Source: OLB11 sp041392835 (GTDB lineage Bacteria > Bacteroidota > Bacteroidia > Chitinophagales > Chitinophagaceae). From it: 64,000 bases of DNA. The translations under genes were made by a program, and so were the position numbers. Where the stretch lies: positions 13,892-77,891 of the forward strand of contig JAWKLF010000009.1 in the NCBI GenBank assembly GCA_041392835.1, given 5' to 3'. The notes beneath the pieces were generated by a model, which did not search any database, had not been told where the DNA came from, and worked only from the letters and a program-made list of their open reading frames with translations. Below are positions 1 through 8,757 of the stretch, piece after piece; positions within the stretch are counted from its first letter, which is position 1; every line of letters starts with the position of its first letter.

Positions 1-625
1 AAATAACCTTTCCTTGTTTGTTAGATTCTATTGCTTCTTTTGGAAATTTTAAATTCTTGATAATAAAATCATTTAGAGCTACATTTCCATTGGGAAAAGT
101 AGGCATGGCTTGCTCATTTGTCAAAGAAGTGTTTATACTTGACTCCCTTTGCACACCAGCAACTTCATCGTCTTCTTGAGTAATGGGTTGAAAGGTTTTA
201 TTTTTCCACTTTATTTTAGGAATTAGCTCCATAATTTCATTGCTCAAATCGTGTAAATAATCGGGGCCTTCGTTGGCATTTTTTATCATTTTGCCCTGAT
301 TGTTTTTAATAATCTTAAAATGCGTTTTAGACACATCACTTGTCTTTACTTTATACATATCTGGAAGATTAAAAAAATCTTTGTCTTCGTACTTATCAAA
401 AAGTCTATTAATGTATTTCATTTTTAGCTTTCCATTAATTTTCCCACTAAACAAACTATTTGATTTTCCGATATATTGGACTTTGCCATTATCTTGAATA
501 GTGATAATAAAAGCCGGACATTTTCCAAAGCAAGGTGTACGCTCCATAGAAATGCTTGAAATGCCATCTTGAGCCTGGCCTAAGTAAGGAAATAATAGAA
601 AAAAGTAAAAGAATATTTTATTCAT
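1..625 (-). CDS. Exported DUF6438 protein with TonB-C-like end (partial)
   Basis: The reading frame starts with ATG at 625 and stays open to the window edge, so the C-terminus is missing. Residues 1-19 form a signal peptide ending in GQAQ, so the product should be periplasmic or outer-membrane associated. A DUF6438 domain follows, recognisable from MERTPCFGKCPAF with Cys32 and Cys36 in a CxxxC arrangement and an alternating beta pattern after it. The last visible stretch (MPTFPNGNVALNDFI, then LKFPKEA) resembles the TonB C-terminal domain of Bacteroidota proteins. Function is unknown; the family is common in this phylum. It is transcribed divergently from tamB. Signal peptide and DUF6438 are seen directly; the TonB-like call is inference from a short segment. 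Confidence 0.75.
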   Translation of the reverse strand, partial: MNKIFFYFFLLFPYLGQAQDGISSISMERTPCFGKCPAFIITIQDNGKVQYIGKSNSLFSGKINGKLKMKYINRLFDKYEDKDFFNLPDMYKVKTSDVSKTHFKIIKNNQGKMIKNANEGPDYLHDLSNEIMELIPKIKWKNKTFQPITQEDDEVAGVQRESSINTSLTNEQAMPTFPNGNVALNDFIIKNLKFPKEAIESNKQGKVI

Positions 626-669
626 TTGTTTAATTTTAAAGTACAGCTATATACCTATTTGGATATTGC

Positions 670-677
670 CAAATATA
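670..677 (-). promoter_or_regulatory. -7 box for the DUF6438 gene
   Basis: On the minus strand this reads TATATTTG, matching the Bacteroidota -7 consensus TAnnTTTG. It lies about 44 nt upstream of the ATG at 625. I see no convincing TTG element at the -33 position. Confidence 0.4.
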
Positions 678-791
678 GAGAATAAAAAGAGAGATAGCTA
701 CTAATTTTTTTAAGCTTTTAAATAAAATAAATAAGGATATAAATGTTTGTTATTTATGCCATTATCCTTTTAATTAGCTTAACTTAATAAG

Positions 792-799
792 TACTTTTG
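792..799 (+). promoter_or_regulatory. -7 box for tamB operon
   Basis: TACTTTTG matches TAnnTTTG and ends 32 nt before the tamB TTG start, giving a short leader of about 25 nt. No clear -33 element is visible. Confidence 0.4.
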
Positions 800-831
800 G
801 GTCTATTCTTAAAATACAAAATAGATAACGG

Positions 832-3800
832 TTGAAAAAGTTTTTTTCTATACTTGGCATTATCCTTTTTTTGCTCATAGTAGCATTGGGTATTGCCATG
901 TTGATGCTAAAAAACGATAAATATCAAAATATTTTATTACAAAAAGCCACTACATATTTAAGCGAAAAATTAAAAACCAAAGTTACTGTTGATCATATAC
1001 ATTTATCATTTTTCAATACATTTACTCTTGAGGGTGTATATGTAGAAGATGAAAAAAAAGACACGCTATTGTATGTTCGAAATTTAAACGTTCGTACTTC
1101 AGAATTACTGCGTAATTATTGGAATCATGAAACGTATTCTTTTAGAAACATAAAACTACATGATATAGTTGTGCGTTTGGATAGACCTCAAGATAGCTCT
1201 CGTTGGAATTTTGATTTTATAGCCGAAGCATTTTCATCTCCATCACAGGATAGTACTCAGATCGTAACGGAAAATAAAGAAAAAACAAATACTAAAAATG
1301 AATTTCCATTTTCGTTAGAACATGTTGAAATAGATGGTGCTCGATTTGCCATGATAGATAGATGGAATGGTGAAAACTTTATTGCATCTTTAAATGAGCT
1401 TCAAATTGATATTAATAAGCTTGATATTGAAAAGACTATTTTCGAACTAGAGAAATTAGCTATTCATACATTAGCTTTTAAAGTAGAAGAATACGAAGGA
1501 GGTAAACCCAAACGAAAATTTAGAGATAGTAGCGATTGGGGCACTCCTTTTAATCCAAATTTAGCTTCTATAAATATCAATCAAATAGATTTGAAAGAAT
1601 CTTCGTTTGCCTATTTAGATGGAAATGGCACATCGCCCAAACACGAATTTGATGAACGCAATCTTCAAATTAATCAAATTAATCTGTCGCTTTTACAAAC
1701 AAAAATTGTAGCCGATACCATTTTTTCACAAATTGAAAATCTAACAGCAAAAGAACGATGCGGATTGGAAGTAAGCCAACTCAAAGCTCAAGTAAAGCTG
1801 TCTCAAATTGAAAGTGTACTAACTGATTTAATACTAAAAACACCTCACTCTTTAGTACAAGATCAATTTGAAATGCATTATCGAAATTTTCATGATTTTG
1901 AAAATTTTATTGATGCAGTGAGTATGAAAGCCAAACTTAGTAAAAGTAAAATTTCATCAAAAGACATTGCTTATTTTGCTCCTATACTATTAAAATATCC
2001 AATAGATATAGAAGCCGACGGTGAAGCACATGGAACCCTACCTCATCTGTATGCTAATAATTTAAAATTACATAATGGTCGTACAAGTTTTGTAGGCGAC
2101 GCAGAAATAAAAGGTTTGCCCGATATTGATAAAACACATTTTTGGGTTCATGCAAAACAATTGAACACTACTGGTAACGATATTAATAGATTGGTACCTC
2201 AAACTCGTGTAGATGCTTTGGCATGGAAAGATTTGGATCAAATTTCATATCAAGGTATATATGAAGGTACCATACAAGATATACATTGTAAAGGCTTATT
2301 AAAAAGTAGCCTTGGACATGCAGATGTTGATTTGTATATGGATTTAGAGCCCAAAATAACTACTTATAAAGCATATGTCAATACAAATCAATTTTTGCTT
2401 GGTAAACTAATCAAACAAAAAGATATTGGCCCTATTTCATTTAATGGAAACATAGAAGGAAAGGGTTTTGATTTGGCAACGTTAAACGCAAAAGTCAATG
2501 CTGAAATAAAACAGTTTAGTTATCAAAATCAAGCATATGAAAAAATACATGTAAATGGTATAGTGGCCAATAAAAAATTTGATGGCATATTTGTTTCTCA
2601 AGACCCTAAATTAAGTATCAACTTTAATGGCAAATTAGATTTAAGTCAAGATCAGCCTGTATATAATTTTTCTTCTCGATTTATAAAATTCAACCTTAAA
2701 AAATTAGGCATAACGGATAAAGAAATTATAGGCTCTGGTTATGCCAAACTACAATTTAAAGGCGATCATATAGACAATTTTCAAGGACAAGTAGATATAA
2801 GCAACTTGCAGCTTGAATATGAAGGGAAGCGTAATACTATTGAAAATTTTTCACTTTCTTCTACAACACTTGATAAATCAAAAATGCTGACCTTAAAAAG
2901 TGATATATTAGATGCTGAAGTAAATGGACAATATAATTTTTCGGCTTTGCCTGATGCGTTTCAGATGTATTTGCACTACTACTTGCCACAGTATATTAAG
3001 AAGCCCAAAGATGTAAAAAATCAACAACTCACATTTACTGCTAATCTCAAAAATGCAGATCCTATATTACAAACATTTTTTCCATTACTTTCAGATATCA
3101 ATGGAAGCTATTTGAGTGGTGAGCTCAATACTAATAATCAAAAATTGAGTATAGATTTTACGATTCCAAAATTAAGTTATGAGGATATACATATAGATAG
3201 TATAGTTGTTGTAAGTGCTGGTGATTTTTCAAGTTTAGATATGAATGCTATTACTTCAACCGTTTCTTACAAGGACAATGCCATTATACCATCTATGCAA
3301 CTTGCAACAAGCATGTCAAACGATACAGCCTCTCTTTCACTGAATACTCAAAGTATAAATAATCTTTTTGGCGAAGCCTCCCTTCATTGCAAAGCAACTG
3401 CATTAAATAATTCATTGTTTGTAAAATTATTGCGTTCTGAATTTTATTTAAAAAATGACCCTTGGCAAATTAGTAGTCCTTATGATTTAGTCTTTGGAAA
3501 AACAATTTCGATTCAAGATTTAGTGATGGAAAATGGTGCTCAAAAAATTAGTATTAATACGCTTAATAAAGAAATTCCAACACTACTGGTAAATCTTAAA
3601 GATATAGATTTAGAAAAAATATCGAATTATGCAAACTTTGATGGTGTAACAGCTATAGGCAGAATACAAGGCGATATACATGTTGAAGATTTTGATAAAA
3701 ACCCCATCATAAAAAGCACATTATTTTCTAATCAAGATGTTCGCTTTAATCAAGATACACTTGGCTTAGTCAAAGCAAATTTTATATATGATACTAAAAT

Positions 3801-5562
3801 TCAACGTATCCAAATAGAAAAACCATCTGGCATATTTAGAAATGATGACAAAATAGAAATGTTTGGTGTTTATAATTTATCAGATAGTGTGGTTAATATG
3901 CAAGCACATTTTGAAAATGCTCATCTCTCTTTGATAAGTCCATATATCAAGGACTTTGTTGAAAATTTAAAAGGAGAAGCTACAGGTATTGTATTTGCAC
4001 AGGGCAAATTGCCCAATCCAAATGTAGCCGGAAAAGTAGTTGTACATGATGCTGGTATGAAAGTTATTTATTTGGGAACTACGTATTCTATAGAAAAATC
4101 TGAAATTGAATTTACTAATAATAAAATAAAAGTGGCACCTACCCTTTTGAAAGATGAACGAGAAGGAAATTATACAGGAACTCTTAAAGGGCAAATTACA
4201 CACACCAATTTTTCTAAATTCTTTTTAGACTTGGATATAGAATCACAAAATTTACTTTGTTTAAATACAAAACCTTCGCTCAATGAACTTTTCTATGGAT
4301 ATATAACAGCAAAAGCCGATATGAATTTATCAGGTTTTGTAGATGATTTGGAATTAGAAATAAATTGCAAACCGCTAAAAGGTTCTGTATTTTACCTTAC
4401 CAGTGGTGCCTCTGGCGATGCTTCATCCTATGATTATGTAACATTTAAAGAGTATGGCAATGCGGAGCTACACGAAAAAGAATCTAAAAAAAATTATGCT
4501 AAAATAAATTTTAATATAGAAACCACTCCAGATGCTGAAGTACATGTAGTATTGGATCAAAATACAAATGAAGAAATAGTAGCGCAAGGAAATGGAGATA
4601 TTCGTTTGTTTATTGATTTAGGAAATGAAATGAATATGTTTGGTAATTATACCGTAACCAATGGAAAATATTTTTTCAATTTTAGAGGTGTTTTCAATAA
4701 ACAATTTGATATAGAAGAAGGTGGTAAATTAATTTGGAATGGAGATCCTTTGGATGCACAATTAGATTTGAATGCCACATATAAATTACCCAAATCGCTA
4801 CCTCTAAAACCATTGGTCAACGATATTTGGGATCAAATGGATGAATCTGATCAGGAAGAAGCTAAACATACATACCCTACCTATATTAAAATTAGCTTGA
4901 GCAAATCGCTAACAAGCCCCGAAATAAAATTTGATATAGTACAACCCGAAAATAAAGCACTTAGCTCCACAGGCTATACTCGATTAGAACAAATAAGAAA
5001 TAATGAAAAAGAACTTGTAACACAAGCAGCAGTGCTTTTGCTTTTGGAACAATTTAAACAACCCGAAGGTTTGTCTAGTAATGCATATGGACAAACTGTT
5101 ATATCTACAGTTTCGGACGTGGTTACCAGTGCCATTTCGAATGAGCTAACCAATCAATTTCAAAAATTAACCGGATTAGACAAAGTGAATCTAAATGTAG
5201 GCTATAATAACTCGTTGAATTCTTTGGATAATTCTAATTCCAATCAAATTTCATTGAATGTACAGACCTCTTTATTTAAAGATAGAGTCATAGTAGATTT
5301 GGGCAATAGCGTAGATATTAATAAAAATGCAAGTGGCAACACATCGAGCAACTTTAACTTGTTTGGAGACTTTAAAGCGCAATACTTAATAACAGATGAT
5401 GGCAGAATACGACTCAATGCATTTAGAACAACAAACCAAGATTTAGAAAACAAAAACTACAGTAGAAGTGGTATAGGTATTTCATATAAAAAAGCTTTTA
5501 ACTCCTTTGCGGACTTGTTTAAGAGCAAAAAGAAGCAACAAAAAGTTAATAAAACATCATAA
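832..5562 (+). CDS. tamB: TamB-like translocation/assembly module protein
   Basis: This 1576-residue protein has one N-terminal membrane anchor (about residues 5-27) followed by a very long, repetitive beta-strand region. That is the layout of TamB/AsmA-family proteins, which bridge inner and outer membranes and work with a BamA-type barrel in outer-membrane protein or lipid transport. The C-terminal 400 or so residues contain the conserved DUF490/TamB domain (IEEGGKLIWNGDPLDAQLDL region, then a Gln/Asn-rich end). The start is TTG: a stop TAA lies at 826-828, directly upstream, and the next ATG would delete the membrane anchor. It heads a likely four-gene operon with spacings of 13, 5 and -20 nt. 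Its usual partner tamL is nearby at 8758-11181 on the opposite strand. Confidence 0.9.
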   Translation: MKKFFSILGIILFLLIVALGIAMLMLKNDKYQNILLQKATTYLSEKLKTKVTVDHIHLSFFNTFTLEGVYVEDEKKDTLLYVRNLNVRTSELLRNYWNHETYSFRNIKLHDIVVRLDRPQDSSRWNFDFIAEAFSSPSQDSTQIVTENKEKTNTKNEFPFSLEHVEIDGARFAMIDRWNGENFIASLNELQIDINKLDIEKTIFELEKLAIHTLAFKVEEYEGGKPKRKFRDSSDWGTPFNPNLASININQIDLKESSFAYLDGNGTSPKHEFDERNLQINQINLSLLQTKIVADTIFSQIENLTAKERCGLEVSQLKAQVKLSQIESVLTDLILKTPHSLVQDQFEMHYRNFHDFENFIDAVSMKAKLSKSKISSKDIAYFAPILLKYPIDIEADGEAHGTLPHLYANNLKLHNGRTSFVGDAEIKGLPDIDKTHFWVHAKQLNTTGNDINRLVPQTRVDALAWKDLDQISYQGIYEGTIQDIHCKGLLKSSLGHADVDLYMDLEPKITTYKAYVNTNQFLLGKLIKQKDIGPISFNGNIEGKGFDLATLNAKVNAEIKQFSYQNQAYEKIHVNGIVANKKFDGIFVSQDPKLSINFNGKLDLSQDQPVYNFSSRFIKFNLKKLGITDKEIIGSGYAKLQFKGDHIDNFQGQVDISNLQLEYEGKRNTIENFSLSSTTLDKSKMLTLKSDILDAEVNGQYNFSALPDAFQMYLHYYLPQYIKKPKDVKNQQLTFTANLKNADPILQTFFPLLSDINGSYLSGELNTNNQKLSIDFTIPKLSYEDIHIDSIVVVSAGDFSSLDMNAITSTVSYKDNAIIPSMQLATSMSNDTASLSLNTQSINNLFGEASLHCKATALNNSLFVKLLRSEFYLKNDPWQISSPYDLVFGKTISIQDLVMENGAQKISINTLNKEIPTLLVNLKDIDLEKISNYANFDGVTAIGRIQGDIHVEDFDKNPIIKSTLFSNQDVRFNQDTLGLVKANFIYDTKIQRIQIEKPSGIFRNDDKIEMFGVYNLSDSVVNMQAHFENAHLSLISPYIKDFVENLKGEATGIVFAQGKLPNPNVAGKVVVHDAGMKVIYLGTTYSIEKSEIEFTNNKIKVAPTLLKDEREGNYTGTLKGQITHTNFSKFFLDLDIESQNLLCLNTKPSLNELFYGYITAKADMNLSGFVDDLELEINCKPLKGSVFYLTSGASGDASSYDYVTFKEYGNAELHEKESKKNYAKINFNIETTPDAEVHVVLDQNTNEEIVAQGNGDIRLFIDLGNEMNMFGNYTVTNGKYFFNFRGVFNKQFDIEEGGKLIWNGDPLDAQLDLNATYKLPKSLPLKPLVNDIWDQMDESDQEEAKHTYPTYIKISLSKSLTSPEIKFDIVQPENKALSSTGYTRLEQIRNNEKELVTQAAVLLLLEQFKQPEGLSSNAYGQTVISTVSDVVTSAISNELTNQFQKLTGLDKVNLNVGYNNSLNSLDNSNSNQISLNVQTSLFKDRVIVDLGNSVDINKNASGNTSSNFNLFGDFKAQYLITDDGRIRLNAFRTTNQDLENKNYSRSGIGISYKKAFNSFADLFKSKKKQQKVNKTS

Positions 5563-5575
5563 ATTATTCGGTACT

Positions 5576-5929
5576 ATGAAGTATGCAAGCCCATTTATCA
5601 TTAATGCTATACTGATTTTTTTAATCATACTTACAGCCTATACTTTTTATTTATTCTTTTCAGATTATACTCAATTTACTATTTATCATTTTTCGCCTTT
5701 TTTAAATCTTGTGTATGTAGTATTATGGTTAGGTATAGTACTTCGCAAAAAGTGGAGTTTTTTATTGTTTGTTAGTTTCTGTATGTTTGAAACCATCATT
5801 CACTTATTTTTTTACAATACAAACTATGGTGAAGTTTTTGGAAAAATTCTTTTTCCGCTCAACTGGTTGTTTGCTATCCTTGTGCTTATTCTTTATAAAG
5901 TTCATTTTACCGAAAAAGAATCAAAATAA
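5576..5929 (+). CDS. Small four-helix membrane protein, unknown function
   Basis: A 117-residue hydrophobic protein starting MKYASPFIINAILIF, with about four predicted membrane segments separated by short charged loops. The ATG at 5576 lies 13 nt after the tamB stop; a longer frame begins inside tamB but would add an unlikely charged extension. I do not recognise a family. Its position between tamB and a binding-protein gene (5 nt spacing) suggests co-transcription with envelope genes, but says nothing firm about its job. Confidence 0.6.
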   Translation: MKYASPFIINAILIFLIILTAYTFYLFFSDYTQFTIYHFSPFLNLVYVVLWLGIVLRKKWSFLLFVSFCMFETIIHLFFYNTNYGEVFGKILFPLNWLFAILVLILYKVHFTEKESK

Positions 5930-5934
5930 TAGAT

Positions 5935-6675
5935 ATGCCTTTCCCGAAACGAATTATTTCATTAGTACCTTCTATTACTGAATTACTTTTTCATTTAGAA
6001 TTAGATAAAGAGATTATCGGAATCACAAAATTTTGCATACACCCGCCTGAAAAAATAAAAAATTACACAAAAATTGGAGGCACAAAAAACCCTGATATTG
6101 ATAAGATAATTTCTTTAAAACCCGACTTAATTATAGCCAGTAAAGAAGAAAACAATAAAGTTGATATTGATGCATTGAGTCAGTATAGTCCTATATTACT
6201 AACAAATGTTTCGAGCTATCAAGAGGCTTTGGAAATGATATTGCAAGTTGGCACTCGTTGTCAAAGAATAAATGAAGCACAAAAACTTTGTACTCAAATA
6301 GAAAAAAAGAAAAGTATATATCAAGCAAAAAAAACTATCCCTTGTATATATATGATATGGTACAATCCTTGGATGACTGTAGGCAATGATACTTTTATAG
6401 CCGATATGCTTGCTTTAGCTGGCATGCCATCTGTTATAAACCAAAAAAGATATCCATCAATATCTATTGATGAATTAAAAGATTTAAAACCATCACATAT
6501 ACTATTATCAAGCGAGCCTTTTCCTTTCAAAGAAAAACATAAAGTAGAATTACAAACAATACTACCCGATTCCAAAATTGTTTTAGTAGATGGTGAAATG
6601 TTTAGTTGGTATGGAAGTAAAATGTTGGAATCATTTGATTATTTTAGCTCACTGCATGAAAAATTGGCTCTATAA
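5935..6675 (+). CDS. BtuF-like helical-backbone metal/cobalamin receptor
   Basis: The 246-residue protein opens with the typical first strand of the family (RIISLVPSITELLFHL) followed by IGGTKNPDIDKIISLKPDLI, the hallmark of COG0614 substrate-binding proteins for cobalamin, haem and siderophores. It ends with the second lobe (SIDELKDLKPSHILLSSEPF). It is complete but has no signal peptide or lipobox, so as written it would stay in the cytoplasm. Bacteroidota carry such unexported members of unclear function. No ABC permease or ATPase genes are nearby. The next gene overlaps its last 20 nt. The fold assignment is firm; the ligand is not known. Confidence 0.75.
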   Translation: MPFPKRIISLVPSITELLFHLELDKEIIGITKFCIHPPEKIKNYTKIGGTKNPDIDKIISLKPDLIIASKEENNKVDIDALSQYSPILLTNVSSYQEALEMILQVGTRCQRINEAQKLCTQIEKKKSIYQAKKTIPCIYMIWYNPWMTVGNDTFIADMLALAGMPSVINQKRYPSISIDELKDLKPSHILLSSEPFPFKEKHKVELQTILPDSKIVLVDGEMFSWYGSKMLESFDYFSSLHEKLAL

Positions 6676-8188
6676 AAAAAATACTCTCTTTATTCCTATA
6701 GTATTGTTTGCGCTCTTGTGGTCAATATATTTTCCTTTTTTGAAATACAATATTGATGCCGATGGAGTGGCTTATCTTACTATGGCTGAGCAAGTAGCCA
6801 AAGGACATTTTGATAGAGGTATAAATGGCCTATGGAGTCCAATCAATGCATGGCTTATTGCACCTTGTATTGCACTTGGATTTTCGGCATGGTACGCTGC
6901 ATTATCTTTAAATGCCGTTTTAGGAATTTTGAATATAGTGGCATTTTCTTTTTTAACCCAAAAAGCTAATTTGTCTAATAATTACAGACTGGCTATACAT
7001 TTAGCATTTGCATGCATGCTCAGCGTATGGTGCTATTTTCAGGTTTTTGGCGATATATTACAGTTAGTATTTGTATTGTTATATCTGACTTTATTACTTC
7101 CTATCAAACAACTTTCTATCAAAAAAATTATTTTAGCTTCTATATTGATGTCATTGGCCTATTATGCCAAATCGTATAATTTATATTTTTATTGTATACA
7201 ACTTTTGCTTGTTTTATTCTTTTCTTTGACAAAAAAATACATAACAGCCCATCAATTCATTCGATATTTTTTAGTGGCTATTCTTTGTACTGGGCTTTGT
7301 GTTTTGCCATATAGTTTTGCTATGCAAAAAAAGTATCATCAATTCTCCTTAAGTGGCTTTGCTGGAGCATTAAATTTTAGTTGGCAAATCAATAGTCATA
7401 AAACGTTTCATGATAGCATACAACTTTTAATACCACCTCCCTATTCAGACTCTCCAGCCTTTTGGGAAGACCCTATGCTTAGCAAGGGCACTTTAGATTC
7501 TCCATTTACTTCTACTACACATTTTTTTCGTTGGTTAGCAAGAGTAACATATACAAGCATACAAACTGTTATTGCACTATTTGAAATTTCATTTTTTAGT
7601 TTGGTTTTATTTCTTTTTTATTTTTTCTACCGGAAAGAAAAAATCTTTTCAGATACTATTCATATTCTTATGCTTACTTGTTTAGTATTGCCTTTAGGCT
7701 ATATTTTGGTCCATATTGAAACACGATATGTATGGTTGTTGTCTCCTCTATTATTACTAGTAGGAAGTTTATTATTAATGCACACTATGCCAAAGCCCAA
7801 AATAGTTTTACCTATCTTTTTGGCTACATTTTTAATATCACCATTTTTTAATCTTATTTTTTTATGGAATAAAAACAAAGAACTTTTTGAATATGCACAA
7901 ACTATTCGCAATAGCTCTATACGTGGTAATTTTACATCCAATGCGATAGATGATGGCAATATGTTTGTAATCGCGTATCTCACAAAAAACAGATATTTTA
8001 GTATTGAGAAAACACCTATACCAATAGATGAATTAAAAGCAGAAATGCTAAAATATAAAGTGCCATATTATTATGAAATGCAAACAGATAGCATCATAGG
8101 AATAGATCGAGATGTTTCATATAAACTAAAAGCCCATTTTAATGGGCTTAGTATTTATGAGTTAGTAGATTTGGGTAAACTAAATTAG
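6656..8188 (+). CDS. GT-C/PMT-like polytopic membrane glycosyltransferase candidate
   Basis: About 510 residues with ten or more membrane helices. Shortly after the first helix comes a DADGVAYLTMAEQVAKGHF loop, which resembles the first periplasmic loop of ArnT/PMT-type (GT-C) enzymes where an acidic residue sits at the catalytic site. The C-terminal 120 residues form a mostly soluble domain. I start it at ATG 6656 (MKNWLYKKN), overlapping the previous gene by 20 nt, because the longer frame from 6590 adds an implausible N-terminus. Such proteins transfer sugars from lipid-linked donors on the outer face of the inner membrane. Substrate and acceptor are unknown. It closes the tamB operon and meets the next gene tail to tail with a 4-nt overlap. 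Confidence 0.55.
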   Translation: MKNWLYKKNTLFIPIVLFALLWSIYFPFLKYNIDADGVAYLTMAEQVAKGHFDRGINGLWSPINAWLIAPCIALGFSAWYAALSLNAVLGILNIVAFSFLTQKANLSNNYRLAIHLAFACMLSVWCYFQVFGDILQLVFVLLYLTLLLPIKQLSIKKIILASILMSLAYYAKSYNLYFYCIQLLLVLFFSLTKKYITAHQFIRYFLVAILCTGLCVLPYSFAMQKKYHQFSLSGFAGALNFSWQINSHKTFHDSIQLLIPPPYSDSPAFWEDPMLSKGTLDSPFTSTTHFFRWLARVTYTSIQTVIALFEISFFSLVLFLFYFFYRKEKIFSDTIHILMLTCLVLPLGYILVHIETRYVWLLSPLLLLVGSLLLMHTMPKPKIVLPIFLATFLISPFFNLIFLWNKNKELFEYAQTIRNSSIRGNFTSNAIDDGNMFVIAYLTKNRYFSIEKTPIPIDELKAEMLKYKVPYYYEMQTDSIIGIDRDVSYKLKAHFNGLSIYELVDLGKLN

Positions 8189-8646
8189 ATAAGACTTTGT
8201 ATATGTTTTTTTATTTTACGAATATAATCAAAATAACCCATCTCCATTCGAATCCATAAAATAATAAATGTAAATAAAGCCACAATGGCCAATACATAGG
8301 CTGAATTGATATAATCTTTTTTGTAGAAATAAATGACAAAGGCCGCTACTATAGCAAAAAAAATAAATATTAATAATAAGTATGGCCCACCAATGTCTAT
8401 ACGTCGGGGTTTGCTCATCATCTTTATAGAGGAACCTGTTTTATTATCCGTAACTTTTAAACGAGTTATGGGTAATGTATAAATTTTTTCCGATTTCTCA
8501 GCATGAGGAATTACCTTAATGTTATTGTCTCTTTGGGTGATCTCAAAACTAAGATTATGTACATTAAATGTATTACCTAAAAGTTTAGCTGTAACTTCTT
8601 TTGCTGATTTTTTAGATTTTAAATTATAATATCTTCTAAAAATCAT
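8185..8646 (-). CDS. Two-helix membrane protein, unknown function
   Basis: A 153-residue protein: a basic, soluble N-terminal half (about residues 1-85), then two membrane helices (about 88-108 and 115-133) and a basic tail. I do not recognise a family. Its stop overlaps the stop of the upstream plus-strand gene by 4 nt. No clear TAnnTTTG box was found in the 110 nt before its start. Confidence 0.55.
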   Translation of the reverse strand: MIFRRYYNLKSKKSAKEVTAKLLGNTFNVHNLSFEITQRDNNIKVIPHAEKSEKIYTLPITRLKVTDNKTGSSIKMMSKPRRIDIGGPYLLLIFIFFAIVAAFVIYFYKKDYINSAYVLAIVALFTFIILWIRMEMGYFDYIRKIKKHIQSLI

Positions 8647-8757
8647 AGTAATTCATTTTATAGTTGCATAAATATAATTATAATAATCTTTAATTCAAAA
8701 CTTTGTGACAATTACTTTATCACATTGTAAATGAACATATATGTTGCATAGTGATAC

